Source: CAWFLT01 sp963816795 (lineage in GTDB: Bacteria; Acidobacteriota; Vicinamibacteria; Vicinamibacterales; SCN-69-37). Taken from it: 64,000 nt of DNA. Within the stretch, counting starts at the first letter, position 1. Every line of letters starts with the position of its first letter. Shown here one piece after another: positions 25,721-35,252 of the stretch. A model generated the notes under the pieces. The model searched no databases. It was not told the DNA's origin and saw only the letters and a program-made list of their open reading frames with translations. Where the stretch lies: NCBI GenBank assembly GCA_963816795.1, contig CAWFLT010000010.1:1-64000 (forward strand), in the 5' to 3' direction. A program made the position numbers and the translations under genes.

Positions 25721-28463
25721 TCACCGCGCTGGCGCGCGCTGCTTCAACTCTTCGAACCAGTTCTGGACGATGACGATCGATGGGACCGTCGCGCGGCTCT
25801 CGGCAGCCTTGAGCACCAGGAACCGGTCGTTCCAGACATCGAACTGGTTGTCCGCGGTCGGCCGCTCGAACGATCCGCGTGATGACAGGTCTCGCCTGAC
25901 CCCAGCTGAACGTGGAACCCGCAACGACGGGCGCTTCCATGATCGTGACCGTGCCGCCAGCGCTGGTCCAGTAATACAAATGCTTCTGATCGCGTGACCA
26001 GACCGGCATCGCGCCGCCGCTGGTGGTGACCTGCTGAGCGCCGCTTTTCACGTCAGGGAACGGGCTGACGTAGATCTCGAAGCGGCCCGTGCGATCCGAT
26101 TCAAAGGCCATCCAGCGGCCATCGGGTGACACCCTGGGATTCCGATCGTTCCTCGGACTCTCGAGCACGGTCGCGGGGGTGCCGCGCTTGCCCGGCCACA
26201 CTCCCGTGCCGGCGATTGTCGCAAGGCCGATTGGCGCAGCGCGATACCGGGTGAATGCGAGCGATCCGTCGGGGGACATCGAGACTGGATAGGTCCGCAC
26301 GGTGGTGGGAGTCGTCAGGTCCTCGAGGATCTCGGTCTGGCCGGAGCCATCGGCCGACCGGACGTGCACTTCGTTCCGAGTGCTGGTCCAGACCGGATAG
26401 ATCAGGCGCTTGCTGTCCGGCAGCCACGCCGCCGTGTAGTTTGGCGAGGCGTCGGAGGTCAGCTGAGTCAGCGATCGCCGGGCAAAGTCCCACACCCACA
26501 CGTCGTACCCGCCATCACGCGTCGTGACGGCGATCTTCGTTCCGTCCGGCGAGATCCGCGGGTTGGCGTAGGTGAGCGGCTCGGCAGGCACGACCTCCTC
26601 CTGCCCCTGCCGATCGACCCACACCAGCCGCCGCGGATAGCGGTGCTCAGGCACAAACGTGAGCGTGCCGTTGTCGCTGACGCTGAAACTGGCCGGGCTT
26701 GGCGACAAACGGGTCAGGCCGTCAACGACGGCGACGGCATCACCAGTCTTCTCGAGGCGGGTGACGTCGAAGGGCACCGCAAAGAGTGCGTTGCGAAGGA
26801 CGTACAGAAGGTGGCCCGATCGCACGTATCGCGCGCCGCTGCCGTTCTGGACGAGCAGCTTTGGCGGCTGGCCTGGCGCCGCGGCCACGACGCGCGCGTT
26901 GTCCCAGCGCGCTTCGAGGGAGTCCGCGGTCGACGCCAGGACATACAGCAGCGTCCGGCCGTCGGGGAGCATCACGGGATCGCCGAAGATTTCCTCGGCT
27001 TTCGCCTGAACGAGCAGTTCCGGCTGCCCGCCTTCTGCCGGGATCCGCCGGATCGCCGCCCCATCGACAAAGAGAATCCTGTTGTCCGCTCCCCAGCTGC
27101 CGCCGGCCACCGGGCTGGCTTGGGTCAACGTGATCGGCGTCCCGCCGGCCACCCGCACCTTCATCAGACGGCCCTGGGAAAAAAACGCAATCCACTCACT
27201 GTCGGGCGAGAAGAACGGCATCGATGCCCCGATGGCGGTGCCGGGAACCGGCCTCGCCACCAGGTCGTCGAGGCTTCGAAGGTAGATTTGATCGTTGGCC
27301 GAGTACGCAACGTACCGGCCGTCCGGCGAGACCGCAAGCCGTTGACCGGGACTCTGATCGTTCGCGAGCGCGTGGGCGAATCGGCTGACGACGCGTTGTG
27401 GCGTCGCCTCCGGCTTCAGGAGCCACGCGAACCCGGCGCCGAGCACCGCCGACAGAACGGCCGCGGCAATCCAGAAAGATCTGTGTGAGGTTGGCGCGGC
27501 GTTCTGGCTGGCCTGTCCGGCCGGCTCATCCAGCAGTTCCCACGCGTCCGCGATATCGCGCAGACGCCGCTTCGGATCTTTCTCGAGACATCGCTGGATC
27601 AACCGTTGGAACGGCGCCGGCACGGGAGTGAAATCCGGTCGATCCTTGATGACCGACGCAATCGTGTCGGTCACGTTGTCGCCGGGGAAGGCTCTTCGCC
27701 CGGTGACCATCTCATAGAGCACGCACCCGAAGGCCCAGATATCAGCGCGTTTGTCGACGCGCTGCCCGCGCGCCTGTTCGGGCGCCATGTACGCGGCCGT
27801 GCCCAGAATCACGTTGCGCCCGGTCACGGCCGGCGAGGTCACCGTTGAGGCCGCGTCGTCTCTCGCAGCGTCCAGAGGATCGAGCGCCTTCGCCAGTCCG
27901 AAGTCGAGCACCTTGACTGTGCCGTCGTCTTTCACCTTCACGTTGGCCGGCTTCAGATCGCGATGCACGATCCCGCGCTCGTGCGCGGCATCGAGCGCGG
28001 CGCCGATCTGCCGCGCGATCGCCAGCGCGTCATCGATACTTAAGCCGCGTGGGGCCCCACCCCCACGCGCTTGCCGTGCATTGCTCTCCCTCGCCCTCGA
28101 GCTGACGCTCTCAGGCTCGGGTGTCACGTGTCCCTTTGCGATCAGCGCGGACAGATCCTCGCCATCGACCAGCTCCATCACCAGCGCAAGACGAACGGCC
28201 GCCTGCCCTGAGCCTGTCGAAGGGCTGTCTTCGAGCCCGTGAAGCGTCGCAATGTGTGGATGATTGAGCGACGCCAGCACCTGCGCTTCCCGGCGGAAGC
28301 GAACGAGCCGCTCCGGATCGTGCGCGAGTGCCTCGGGAAGAATCTTCAGCGCGACATCACGGCCGAGCTTCGTATCGCGCGCGCGATAGACTTCGCCCAT
28401 CCCGCCCCGCCCGATGAGCGCGATGACTTCGTATGAACCGAGGCGTGTGCCGGGCGCAAGCAT
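25721..28463 (-). CDS. Serine/threonine protein kinase with TolB-type beta-propeller sensor (one frameshift, two repeat insertions)
   Basis: This protein of about 913 residues has a Pkn-type kinase domain (1-290: glycine loop GRGGMGEVY, Lys40 in DVALK, HRDLKPAN at 167-174, DFG, YMAPEQARG), one membrane helix (SFWIAAAVLSAVLGAGFAWL) and a TolB/WD40 propeller with repeated SPDG blades. Two stretches are foreign to the fold: SPSTGSGQA (80-88), which translates a dispersed palindrome, and residues about 114-141 (SSRARESNARQARGGGAPRG), which translate element E. Both keep the frame and fall in loops of the N-lobe and hinge. A one-base shift near 25875 moves the final 55 residues (SFERPTADNQFDVWNDRF) to another frame, ending at 25721. 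Confidence 0.88.
28036..28124 (-). repeat. Palindromic G-rich element E, inside the kinase gene
   Basis: On the minus strand: ACACCCGAGCCTGAGAGCGT, GCTCGAGGGCGA, then GCGTGGGGGTGGGGCCCCACGC and the tail CTTAAGTA. The left end resembles element F (ACACCGGGAGCCGAGAGCGT). It is in frame and in sense orientation with the kinase gene and adds about 28 codons. Confidence 0.75.
28200..28226. repeat. CCTGAGCCTGTCGAAGGG palindromic repeat in the kinase gene
   Basis: CCTGAGCCTGTCGAAGGGC is a widely dispersed bacterial repeat whose translation is SPSTGSGQ or similar. Here it is in frame and adds nine residues to the kinase N-lobe. Variants are visible at 54737-54763 and 57888-57912. Confidence 0.7.
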
Positions 28464-28594
28464 GGAGCCCCGCGCATGTTACCGGCCGTCTTGAATGGCG
28501 GCAAGCGCGAAACCCAGCCCGGGATCCCATGAACCCCACCCCACGGACCCATGACCACTCTTCACAGTTCATGGCGTGAAGCTGCGCTACGATT

Positions 28595-29551
28595 GTGGCC
28601 ACAAGCGTGACAACAACGTCCACCATCGCCGGATCAGTGCTTCAGGCCATCGGGCGTACACCGGTCGTCCGACTGCGAGCCGTCGTGCCTGCCGGGGCCG
28701 CGGACGTCCTCGTGAAGCTGGAGTTCTACAATCCGACCGGCTCGTACAAAGACCGCATGGCGCTGGCGATGATCGAGGGCGCCGAGGCGCGCGGCGCGTT
28801 GAAGCCCGGCATGCGCGTCGTCGAATTCACTGGCGGCAGCACCGGGTCGTCGCTCGCCATGGTCTGCGCCGTCAAAGGCTATCGCCTGTTGCTGCTGTCG
28901 TCTGATGCGTTCGCCGAGGAGAAGCTGCGGACGATGCGCGCGTTCGGCGCGGAGTTGAGAATCGTTCCGAGCGAGGGCGGCAAGGTGACGCCGGCGCTCT
29001 TCGAGCGATTCAAGAGCGAGATCGCCATTCTTGCGGCTGAACCCGAAACGTTCTGGACCGATCAGTTTCACAACCTGGATGCGATCGACGGATACGCCGG
29101 CATCGGGCGAGAGCTCCTGGAGCAGGCCGGCGGATCGCTCGACGTGTTTTGCGGCGCCGTCGGCACCGGCGGCATGCTGAGCGGCGTCGCGCGTGCGCTT
29201 CGTGAAGGCGGAGCACTCACCCGTATCGTGGCCCTTGAACCCGCCAGCTCGCCCGCGATGACGCAAGGGCGCGGCGGCCCGCACCGCGTCGAGGGCATCG
29301 CGACTGGCCGGATTCCACCGCACATGACCGGCAAGCCGTACGACGAGGCCCGCGCGATCGACGAAGAGGACGCCCGGGCAATGGCGGTGCGGCTGGCGCG
29401 TGAGGAAGGCCTGCTCGTCGGAACGTCCAGCGCGCTGAATATCGCAGCGGCGGTCGAGATCGCGCGTGAGCTCGGCGCGGGAAAAGTCGTTGCGACCGTC
29501 GCTGTCGACACCGGCCTGAAATATCTGGCCGGTGATTTGTTCGCGCGGTAA
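28595..29551 (+). CDS. PLP-dependent cysteine synthase family protein
   Basis: This 318-residue fold-type II PLP enzyme has the Schiff-base lysine in NPTGSYKDRM (about Lys52), the substrate loop FTGGSTGSSLA (about 78-88), the phosphate-binding glycine loop GAVGTGGMLSG and the late serine in GTSSALN. It resembles CysK/CysM and cystathionine beta-synthase catalytic domains; SYKDR instead of SVKDR and the STGSS loop point to a divergent branch, so the substrate is uncertain. The start is a GTG at 28595. It is 25 bp upstream of the TIGR00300 gene, so the two probably form an operon for amino-acid metabolism. Confidence 0.85.
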   Translation: MATSVTTTSTIAGSVLQAIGRTPVVRLRAVVPAGAADVLVKLEFYNPTGSYKDRMALAMIEGAEARGALKPGMRVVEFTGGSTGSSLAMVCAVKGYRLLLLSSDAFAEEKLRTMRAFGAELRIVPSEGGKVTPALFERFKSEIAILAAEPETFWTDQFHNLDAIDGYAGIGRELLEQAGGSLDVFCGAVGTGGMLSGVARALREGGALTRIVALEPASSPAMTQGRGGPHRVEGIATGRIPPHMTGKPYDEARAIDEEDARAMAVRLAREEGLLVGTSSALNIAAAVEIARELGAGKVVATVAVDTGLKYLAGDLFAR

Positions 29552-29576
29552 CTTACGGCGAGACACCCTTCCGCAC

Positions 29577-30800
29577 ATGCCGGATTCGTCCCCGCACACC
29601 GCCGTCGTTGGAGCGCAAGGCCATCTGATCGACTCGAACATCCTCACCACGATCTTCGACGTCGTGATCGCGCGCGGCGGCACGTTCGAAGTCGTGGACT
29701 TCCAGATCGGGCGCACCAATGACGAGTTCTCGCGCCTGACGCTGAAAGTGTCGGCGGCCACGCCCGCCACTCTTCAGCACCTCGTCGAAGATCTGATCCC
29801 GCTCGGCTGTCATCTCGTCGGAGAAGAGGACGCCCTCGTCCGGTCGGCCGAACGTGACCGCTCGGTGCCCGACGACTTCTATTCCACGACCAACCTGCGT
29901 ACTCACGTACGGGTGGACGGCCGCTGGATCGAGGTCGAGCGCCAGCGCATGGACGCCGTCATCGTCGTCGACGACGGCCGCGCGGTCTGCCGCAAGCTGC
30001 GCGACATCCGCACCGGCGATCGCGTCGTCTGCGGGCTGCAGGGGCTCCGTGTGTCTCCCGAGTTCCGCGAACGCGACCGTGCCGCCTTCGGGTTCATGTC
30101 CAACGACATCTCGTCGGAGCGGCGCGTCGAAGCGACAGTCGTCCGCATCGCCGCGTTGTTGCACGACACGAGGAGGCTCGAGCGTCGGATCGTCTTCGTC
30201 GCGGGGCCCGTCGTGGTGCATACGGGCGGCGCCGCGTATCTGAGCGAGCTGATTCGCGCCGGCTGGGTCGACGTCGTGCTGGCGGGCAATGCGCTCGCCG
30301 TCCACGACGTGGAACTGGAGCTGTTCGGCACGTCGCTCGGCGTGGATCTCGAATCGGGCGTTCCCGTGCAGGGCGGCCATCGCCATCACATGCGCGCCAT
30401 CAACGCGATCAATCGCGCCGGAGGCATTCGTGGCGCCGTCCAGTCCGGCGTGATCAGCCGCGGGGTGATGGCCGAGTGCGTGCGCCACGGGGTGGACTAC
30501 GTGCTCGCCGGCAGTATTCGCGACGACGGCCCGATCGTCGACACGCTGACCGACATGATCGCCGCGCAGGATCGCTACGCGGAGGCGCTGGCCTCCGCCG
30601 GCGTGGTCATCATGCTGGGGACGATGCTCCACGCGATAGGCGTGGGCAACATGCTGCCGGCCTGGGTGCCCGTGGTGTGCGTCGACATCAATCCCGCCGT
30701 CGTGACGAAGCTGGCCGATCGCGGATCCTCGCAGACGATCGGCGTCGTGACCGATGTCGGCCTGTTTCTGCACCAGCTGGCGCGCCAGCTCGTGAAATAG
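29577..30800 (+). CDS. TIGR00300 / LOR-SDH domain protein, ornithine-cyclodeaminase-like
   Basis: This 407-residue protein matches the TIGR00300 family: an N-terminal LOR/SDH bifunctional-enzyme conserved domain (GHLIDSNILTTIFDVVIARG, EFSRLTLKVSA) and a C-terminal Rossmann-like NAD-binding region (VDVVLAGNALAVHDVELELF, GTSLGVDLESG, GNMLPAWVPVVCVDINPAVV). Family members include archaeal ornithine cyclodeaminases and the C-terminal part of cyanobacterial arginine-degrading AgrE/ArgZ. It probably acts on ornithine or a related amino acid. ATG 29577 starts a compact protein just after the cysteine-synthase-like gene. Confidence 0.86.
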   Translation: MPDSSPHTAVVGAQGHLIDSNILTTIFDVVIARGGTFEVVDFQIGRTNDEFSRLTLKVSAATPATLQHLVEDLIPLGCHLVGEEDALVRSAERDRSVPDDFYSTTNLRTHVRVDGRWIEVERQRMDAVIVVDDGRAVCRKLRDIRTGDRVVCGLQGLRVSPEFRERDRAAFGFMSNDISSERRVEATVVRIAALLHDTRRLERRIVFVAGPVVVHTGGAAYLSELIRAGWVDVVLAGNALAVHDVELELFGTSLGVDLESGVPVQGGHRHHMRAINAINRAGGIRGAVQSGVISRGVMAECVRHGVDYVLAGSIRDDGPIVDTLTDMIAAQDRYAEALASAGVVIMLGTMLHAIGVGNMLPAWVPVVCVDINPAVVTKLADRGSSQTIGVVTDVGLFLHQLARQLVK

Positions 30801-30807
30801 AAGAGTG

Positions 30808-30950
30808 TCACTCCTCCCGGATGACGGCCAGCGGATCGAGGCGCGGCTGGGCGCGACGCCGGCACGAAGCTCGCGCCGACACCGATTCGGATCCATGGTG
30901 TCCGGATCGCCCGCCGTGCGGACCTGCAGTGCGTTCACACGATCCGGTGA
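30808..30950 (-). pseudogene. Remnant of an ADOP permease C-terminus
   Basis: On the minus strand the last codons read LDPLAVIREE then TGA at 30808, the canonical end of ADOP/MacB-like permeases. Upstream residues (ASFVPASRPAA) are in a shifted frame, and the match is lost by about 30950, where the duplicated module starts. No rest of the permease is nearby. Confidence 0.65.
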
Positions 30951-30959
30951 CCCACGGCC

Positions 30960-30975
30960 TGTGCACTATCGAACA
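30960..30975. promoter_or_regulatory. Crp/Fnr-like site 7 (TGTGC-N6-GAACA), second module copy
   Basis: TGTGC ACTATC GAACA corresponds to site 1 with one spacer change and lies 45 bp upstream of the GTG at 31021. Confidence 0.48.
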
Positions 30976-31020
30976 GCGAAGAGAGCGGGGAAGCGTTAGC
31001 GTGGTGCCGGGAAATGACAG

Positions 31021-31254
31021 GTGTCCGTCAGAATCATTCTCAAGGTCCTGCTGCCCGCCTGGATCATGCTCATCGGGCTCGCCTTCTTTAACGCCCCAGC
31101 ACTGGGCACCGCATTGAGCCTCTCACTGTTCATGGTCTTGATCGTGGTGGTTCCGGCGCTCGTGCTCATCCCTGGCGCGGTCGGCACGCGCGCGCTGGTG
31201 CGCACGAGAAGCCAGATCGTGAGAACGTGGCGACACTCGAAGCGGCGGAGCTGA
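31021..31254 (+). CDS. Small two-helix membrane protein (module copy 2)
   Basis: This 77-residue protein is a close paralogue of the one at 15123-15356; most differences are conservative (PAWIMLIGLAFFNAPALG, FMVLIVVVPALVLIPGAVGT). It starts with GTG instead of ATG. The upstream promoter-like sequence, including a Crp/Fnr-like site, is conserved between the two copies, which suggests that both are expressed. Confidence 0.68.
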   Translation: MSVRIILKVLLPAWIMLIGLAFFNAPALGTALSLSLFMVLIVVVPALVLIPGAVGTRALVRTRSQIVRTWRHSKRRS

Positions 31255-31332
31255 TCACGCCCTCGCCCATCGCCGCCCCGAGACCAGGTGGAGAAGCGCC
31301 ACGAACAGAGCCGCTCCGACGATCGACCAGAC
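31255..31332 (-). pseudogene. Truncated GlsB/YeaQ-like gene (module copy 2)
   Basis: Only the last 26 or so codons remain, matching the 3' end of the gene at 15357-15647 (SIVGAALFVALLHLVSGRG-like end). The sequence then switches to an unrelated 37-bp joint before the AI-2E-type gene. The rest of the gene, the SYLF gene and the intergenic operators of copy 1 are missing here. Confidence 0.75.
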
Positions 31333-31369
31333 AGCCGGTGCTGGAGCGACCGTTGACGAGATTGAACCC

Positions 31370-33155
31370 GTGGTGACGTTCGCCTGGTGTGTGCTCGTCG
31401 TTCTCGTGCTTTATTGGGCGCAGGCCGTCCTCGTGCCGATCGCCCTCGCGATCCTCCTCACCTTCTTGCTGGCGCCGCCGGTCACCTGGCTTCAGCGGTG
31501 GGTCGGCCGCATTCCGGCCGTGCTCGCGATGGTCACGCTCCTGTTCACGCTCCTCGGCCTCGCCGGCTGGGGTCTCGCGCGGCAAACGGACAATCTGGCG
31601 CAGGACCTTCCGCGCTATCGGGTCAACATCCTGCAGAAAATCGCCGATGTGCGCGGCGCGAGTAAAGGGGGGTCGGTCGAGAAACTGCAAGAGACGATCG
31701 ACGAGATCAAGACCGACCTGGGAAAACCGGACGTACCCGTTGGAACACGCTCGCGGCCCGTCGTGGTGACGTCCGAGCAAGTCGCCGGTTTCTCAGGCTT
31801 CGCGTGGCTCGGTCCGATGGTCGGCCGGCTGGGCACGGCCGGACTCGTGCTCGCGATGGTCATCTTCATGCTGCTCGAACGCCGGGCGCTCCGCGACCGG
31901 CTGATCGGGCTGATCGGACACGGCCAGCTCGCCATCACGACGAAGGCCTTTGACGAGGCGGGCACTCGCGTCAGCCGGCAGCTGCTGATGCAGTCTCTGG
32001 TCAATCTGGTCTACGGTATCGCCGCCGGCGTCGGGCTCTATTTCCTCGGCGTGCCGTACCCATTGGTCTGGGCCGTGTTCGCTGCGGTGATCCGATTCAT
32101 CCCGTACCTCGGACCCGTGCTGGGCGCGGGCGCTCCGATCCTGGTCAGCCTGGCGGCCGCCGACGGCTGGGCCGGACCGCTCCTCGTGGTCGGGTTGTTC
32201 GTCGTGCTCGAGCTGTTCACCAACCTCGTGCTCGAAACCGTGCTCTATGCCGGGGCGGCCGGGGTCTCGCCAGTGGCGCTGCTCGCGTCCGTGGCGTTCT
32301 GGACATGGCTCTGGGGTCCGCTCGGTCTGCTGATGGCGACACCGCTGACCGTGTGCCTGGTCGTGCTCGGCAAGCACGTGCCGGGCCTCGAGTTTGTCGG
32401 GACGCTCTTGGCCGATACGCCTCCGCTCGCCGCCGAGTACGGTTACTACCAGCGTCTGCTGGCCCGCGATCAGAGCGAAGCCGCCGACCTCATCGAGCGC
32501 TACCTCAAGTCCGAGTCCCCGCGATCGGTCTACGATGCCCTGCTGCTGCCGGCGCTCAACTATGCGGAGCGCGACCGCCTGGAGCAGCGTCTGTCGGCGG
32601 ATGAAGAAACGGCCGTGCTCGATGCGACGCGAGAGCTGCTGTCGGATGCCGCAGAGTCGATCCGGAGCCTGCATCCCGCGCCTTCCGCAGAGCCCGATGA
32701 GGCAGCCCATTCTCGGACCCCGCGAGCCGCTGCGCGTGTTGGGGTACGCGACCAACGGCGCCGCCGACGAGCTCGCGCTGGCGATGCTGGCCCATCTGCT
32801 CGACGATCTGCCCATCAGCGTCGAGATTGTCAGCACGCGCATGCAGGCGTCGGAACTGCTGTCGCTTGTGCAGCAGCAAGCGTTCACGGTCGTGTGTCTT
32901 GCCGATTTGCCACCGAGCGCGCCGTCAAAGACACGCTATCTCGTCAAGCGGCTGCGCGCTGCGGTACCCGACGTGAAGATCCTGGTCGGGCGCTGGGCAC
33001 CGGCCGCGCTGGCGGATGAAAGCACGGCGCTGCTGCGCGAAACCGGCGCGAATCTTGTGGCCTCGACACTGTTGGAGACTCGGGCCTACTTGAGCGGGCT
33101 CGTGGAGATCCCGCGGATTCCAGTCCCGGAGACAGCCACCGTGCACGCTGCGTAG
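31370..33155 (+). CDS. AI-2E family permease with C-terminal B12-binding-like domain, copy 2 (frameshifted)
   Basis: The N-terminal 445 residues read as a complete AI-2E/PerM-type permease, including the last helices missing from copy 1 (VSPVALLASVAFWTWLWGPL, LLMATPLTVCLVVLGKHVPG) and a helical linker (YYQRLLARDQSEAADLIERY). One extra C near 32707 (GGCAGCCCATT against GGCAGCCATT in copy 1) throws the C-terminal domain into another frame, where it continues intact (PLRVLGYATNGAADELALAM to PETATVHAA) to 33155. The two copies are otherwise almost identical. An intact ancestor would be about 594 residues. If the extra base is an assembly error this copy is functional. Confidence 0.83.
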
Positions 33156-33214
33156 CGGCCTGTCGCCGATACTGCCGCCTTTGCCGCGATCAATGGGCCT
33201 GTAGGAATGTGGCG

Positions 33215-33300
33215 CTGACCGTTGAACGCCAGGTGCTCCAGCATCCGATCTCCCGCGGGCGTGCGTCGGATCTCGCGTGATTCGTGGTGAGACGGGCAGC
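33215..33300 (-). pseudogene. Degenerate fragment of the VOC gene at 34560-35138
   Basis: About 85 bp (GTTGAACGCCAGGTGCTCCA, then CATCCGATCTCCCGCGGGCG) match 34877-34965 with many small indels. It is a decayed or poorly sequenced partial duplicate. No open frame remains. Confidence 0.55.
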
Positions 33301-33372
33301 GTCCACTGGACTGCATCACACGGCGCCGAATCGGCGGCTCTAGCTGGCGATCTGGATCGCTTCGATCGATTC

Positions 33373-33962
33373 CTAGCTGAGTCCGTTCAACACCACCTCC
33401 ACCCGCGTCGCCGGTGGGTCGGCTGCACCGGCTGCACGTGCAGGAACCGGCCGTCGCGCGCGACGTCGTAGTTCGAGTTGGCGTTGACCGCCGGGCGATA
33501 GCGACCCTCGGAGCCGTGTGCGACCGAACATCTCGCCGCTCACGCTGACGAACGGCATCACGCCGATTCGGCACGCATGAAGAACAGCTCGCCACTGTCG
33601 CGCGACGCGACGGATCCCGCCATCGCGGGACACCTGGCGCATCGCGCCCGATGGCCGAGACCCGAACGGCTTGACCCAGACCTCGGAACGTCCCGTCACC
33701 GTGGAATCGAAGGAAATCCAGCGGCCATCCGGTGACACCTGGCCGTCGGTCTCGGCCGCGGACGTGGCCACGACCGGCTCCAATGCGTGAGCGCCCTCGA
33801 GCGACACCTTTACGATGTCGGCGCCCGGGGCGCCGCTTTCCAGGATGACCACCCACTTGCCGCCCGGAGTCACTGCGGTCGGCGTGTGCAGCGCACCGGG
33901 GCGCGTTGCTCGGCACGCCGTCAAATTCTCGCCCGGCGGACGCGTCCTGGTCGACGCCGACA
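33373..33962 (-). pseudogene. C-terminal fragment of a kinase-associated TolB propeller
   Basis: The frame shows SPDGRWISFDSTVTGRSEVW and VKPFGSRPSGAMRQVSRDGG, typical propeller blades of Acidobacteriota kinase-TolB fusions. It then shifts frame several times and ends with PATRVEVVLNGLS, the usual C-terminus of this family. There is no kinase domain upstream; a ScyD/ScyE-like fragment on the other strand begins instead. It is best read as the tail of a lost kinase gene. Confidence 0.7.
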
Positions 33963-34490
33963 TCCGGGACTACGAAGGTCGGAACAACCCGGACCGCGGC
34001 GCCGACGATACGAATCCGTTCGGCGTCCTCGCCGCCGGGCGCCGAAGCATCGAGACCGACGCGGGCGGCAACTCGCTGCAGCGCGTCTGACGCGAACGGC
34101 GACGTTTCGACGGTTGCCACAGTTCCCGTCGCGGGTCAACGACCGCACGACCGACGCGGTGCCCACTTCGTCGCGATCGGACCCGGATGGCGCGTCCTAC
34201 GTGAGCGAGCTGTCGGGCGCACCCTTTGCCACCGGTGCGGCGCGCATCTACCGCGTCGTGCCTGGTGAGGCGCCGACGGTCCACCTGTCAGGTTTCACGC
34301 GCCATCGACCTGAAGTTCGGACCCGCGGGCACGTCTACGTGCTGGAACACTCAAGTGGTCCGATGTTCTTCGCCGGCCGCGGAAGGTCACCCGGATCACT
34401 CCCGGCGCATCAGCAGAGTCGTGAAAGGCCTCGATCGCGACGTCGATGGTGATCCACGACGGCGCGATCTGCGTGGACCATCAAGATCTC
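33930..34490 (+). pseudogene. ScyD/ScyE family protein fragment, frameshifted
   Basis: Pieces in three frames join into DIRDYEGRNNPDRGADDTNP, then TDAGGNSLQRV, DANGDVSTVATVPVAGQRPH, DPDGASYVSELSGAPFATGA, RIYRVVPGEAPTVHLSGFT and YVLEHSSGPMFF. This order matches the beta-propeller of ScyD/ScyE-family proteins, which occur far beyond scytonemin-making cyanobacteria. The N-terminal signal and the last blade are missing or unreadable. The frame breaks may partly be sequencing indels. Confidence 0.68.
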
Positions 34491-34559
34491 AGCGACGGTC
34501 AAGGTGCTCGTTCTGCAGTTCGGACGCAACCCGTTCGCCGGCGACGAAATAGCTCGCTG

Positions 34560-35138
34560 TCATTTCACTGACGCGGAGACCTGCTCCTCGACCGTCAGGC
34601 GCGGCCTGGTCGCCAGCAGCAACTCGATCGCGTCGGCGAGGTGCTCGGCGGCGATGTGATGATCGCCGCGTTCGACGCGCAGCAGGTGCGCCTTCATCAG
34701 CACGTCGACGGCACGGAAGCCCTCGGGCGGTTCGAACTTGTAGCAGGCCAGCTCGATCTTGAGGCCGTTGGGATCGTGGAGATAGATCGAATCCATGAAA
34801 CCACGGTCGCGTTGAATGAACTCGATGCCGCGGTCCTGGAGACGAGCGGGGGCTTGCTGGAACGTGGCTCTCGACACGTTGAACGCAATGTGCTCCACGC
34901 ATCCGATTTCCCGCGGGGCGTGGCGTCTCGCGTCCTCGCGTGATTCGTTGGTGAAGACGGTGAGCAGGCGTCCATCACCGGGATCGAAGTACAAGTGATT
35001 CTCGTCCGGCTTGCCCAGATTGGGCTGCTCGAAGACGAACGGCATGCCCAACGCGCCTTGCCAGAAATCGATGGCACTCTGCTTCGTGGATCCCACAATG
35101 GTGATGTGATGAACGCCCTGGACCTGCAGCTTTTTCAC
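34560..35138 (-). CDS. VOC family (glyoxalase-like ring-cleaving dioxygenase type) protein
   Basis: This 192-residue protein begins MKKLQVQGVHHITIVGSTKQ and has two VOC beta-alpha-beta-beta-beta modules. Metal-ligand candidates are the histidine of GVHHITIV, the histidine of CVEHIAFNV and the glutamate of GLKIELACY, the normal His/His/Glu arrangement. NHLYFDPGDGRLLTVF and DSIYLHDPNG are typical of the type I extradiol dioxygenase/glyoxalase group. A 45-residue C-terminal helix tail (HIAAEHLADAIELLL) is extra. The substrate is unknown. A degenerate piece of this gene lies 1.3 kb downstream at 33215-33300. Confidence 0.82.
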   Translation of the reverse strand: MKKLQVQGVHHITIVGSTKQSAIDFWQGALGMPFVFEQPNLGKPDENHLYFDPGDGRLLTVFTNESREDARRHAPREIGCVEHIAFNVSRATFQQAPARLQDRGIEFIQRDRGFMDSIYLHDPNGLKIELACYKFEPPEGFRAVDVLMKAHLLRVERGDHHIAAEHLADAIELLLATRPRLTVEEQVSASVK

Positions 35139-35252
35139 GGCGGACTCCTGAAATCGACGCTGAGGAGTTTACCTTGACGCTGGCTGACTCATGACGATTC
35201 GCCTATGGACTGGCGCCGCGATGTGCCATCGTCCCCAAAGAGGAGGCGTGTC

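Noticed and set aside
28500..28560. Ninth copy of the palindromic element (CCCCACCCCACGG near 28530)
   Set aside because: Only a G-rich core resemblance is present; no matching stems or tail can be seen.
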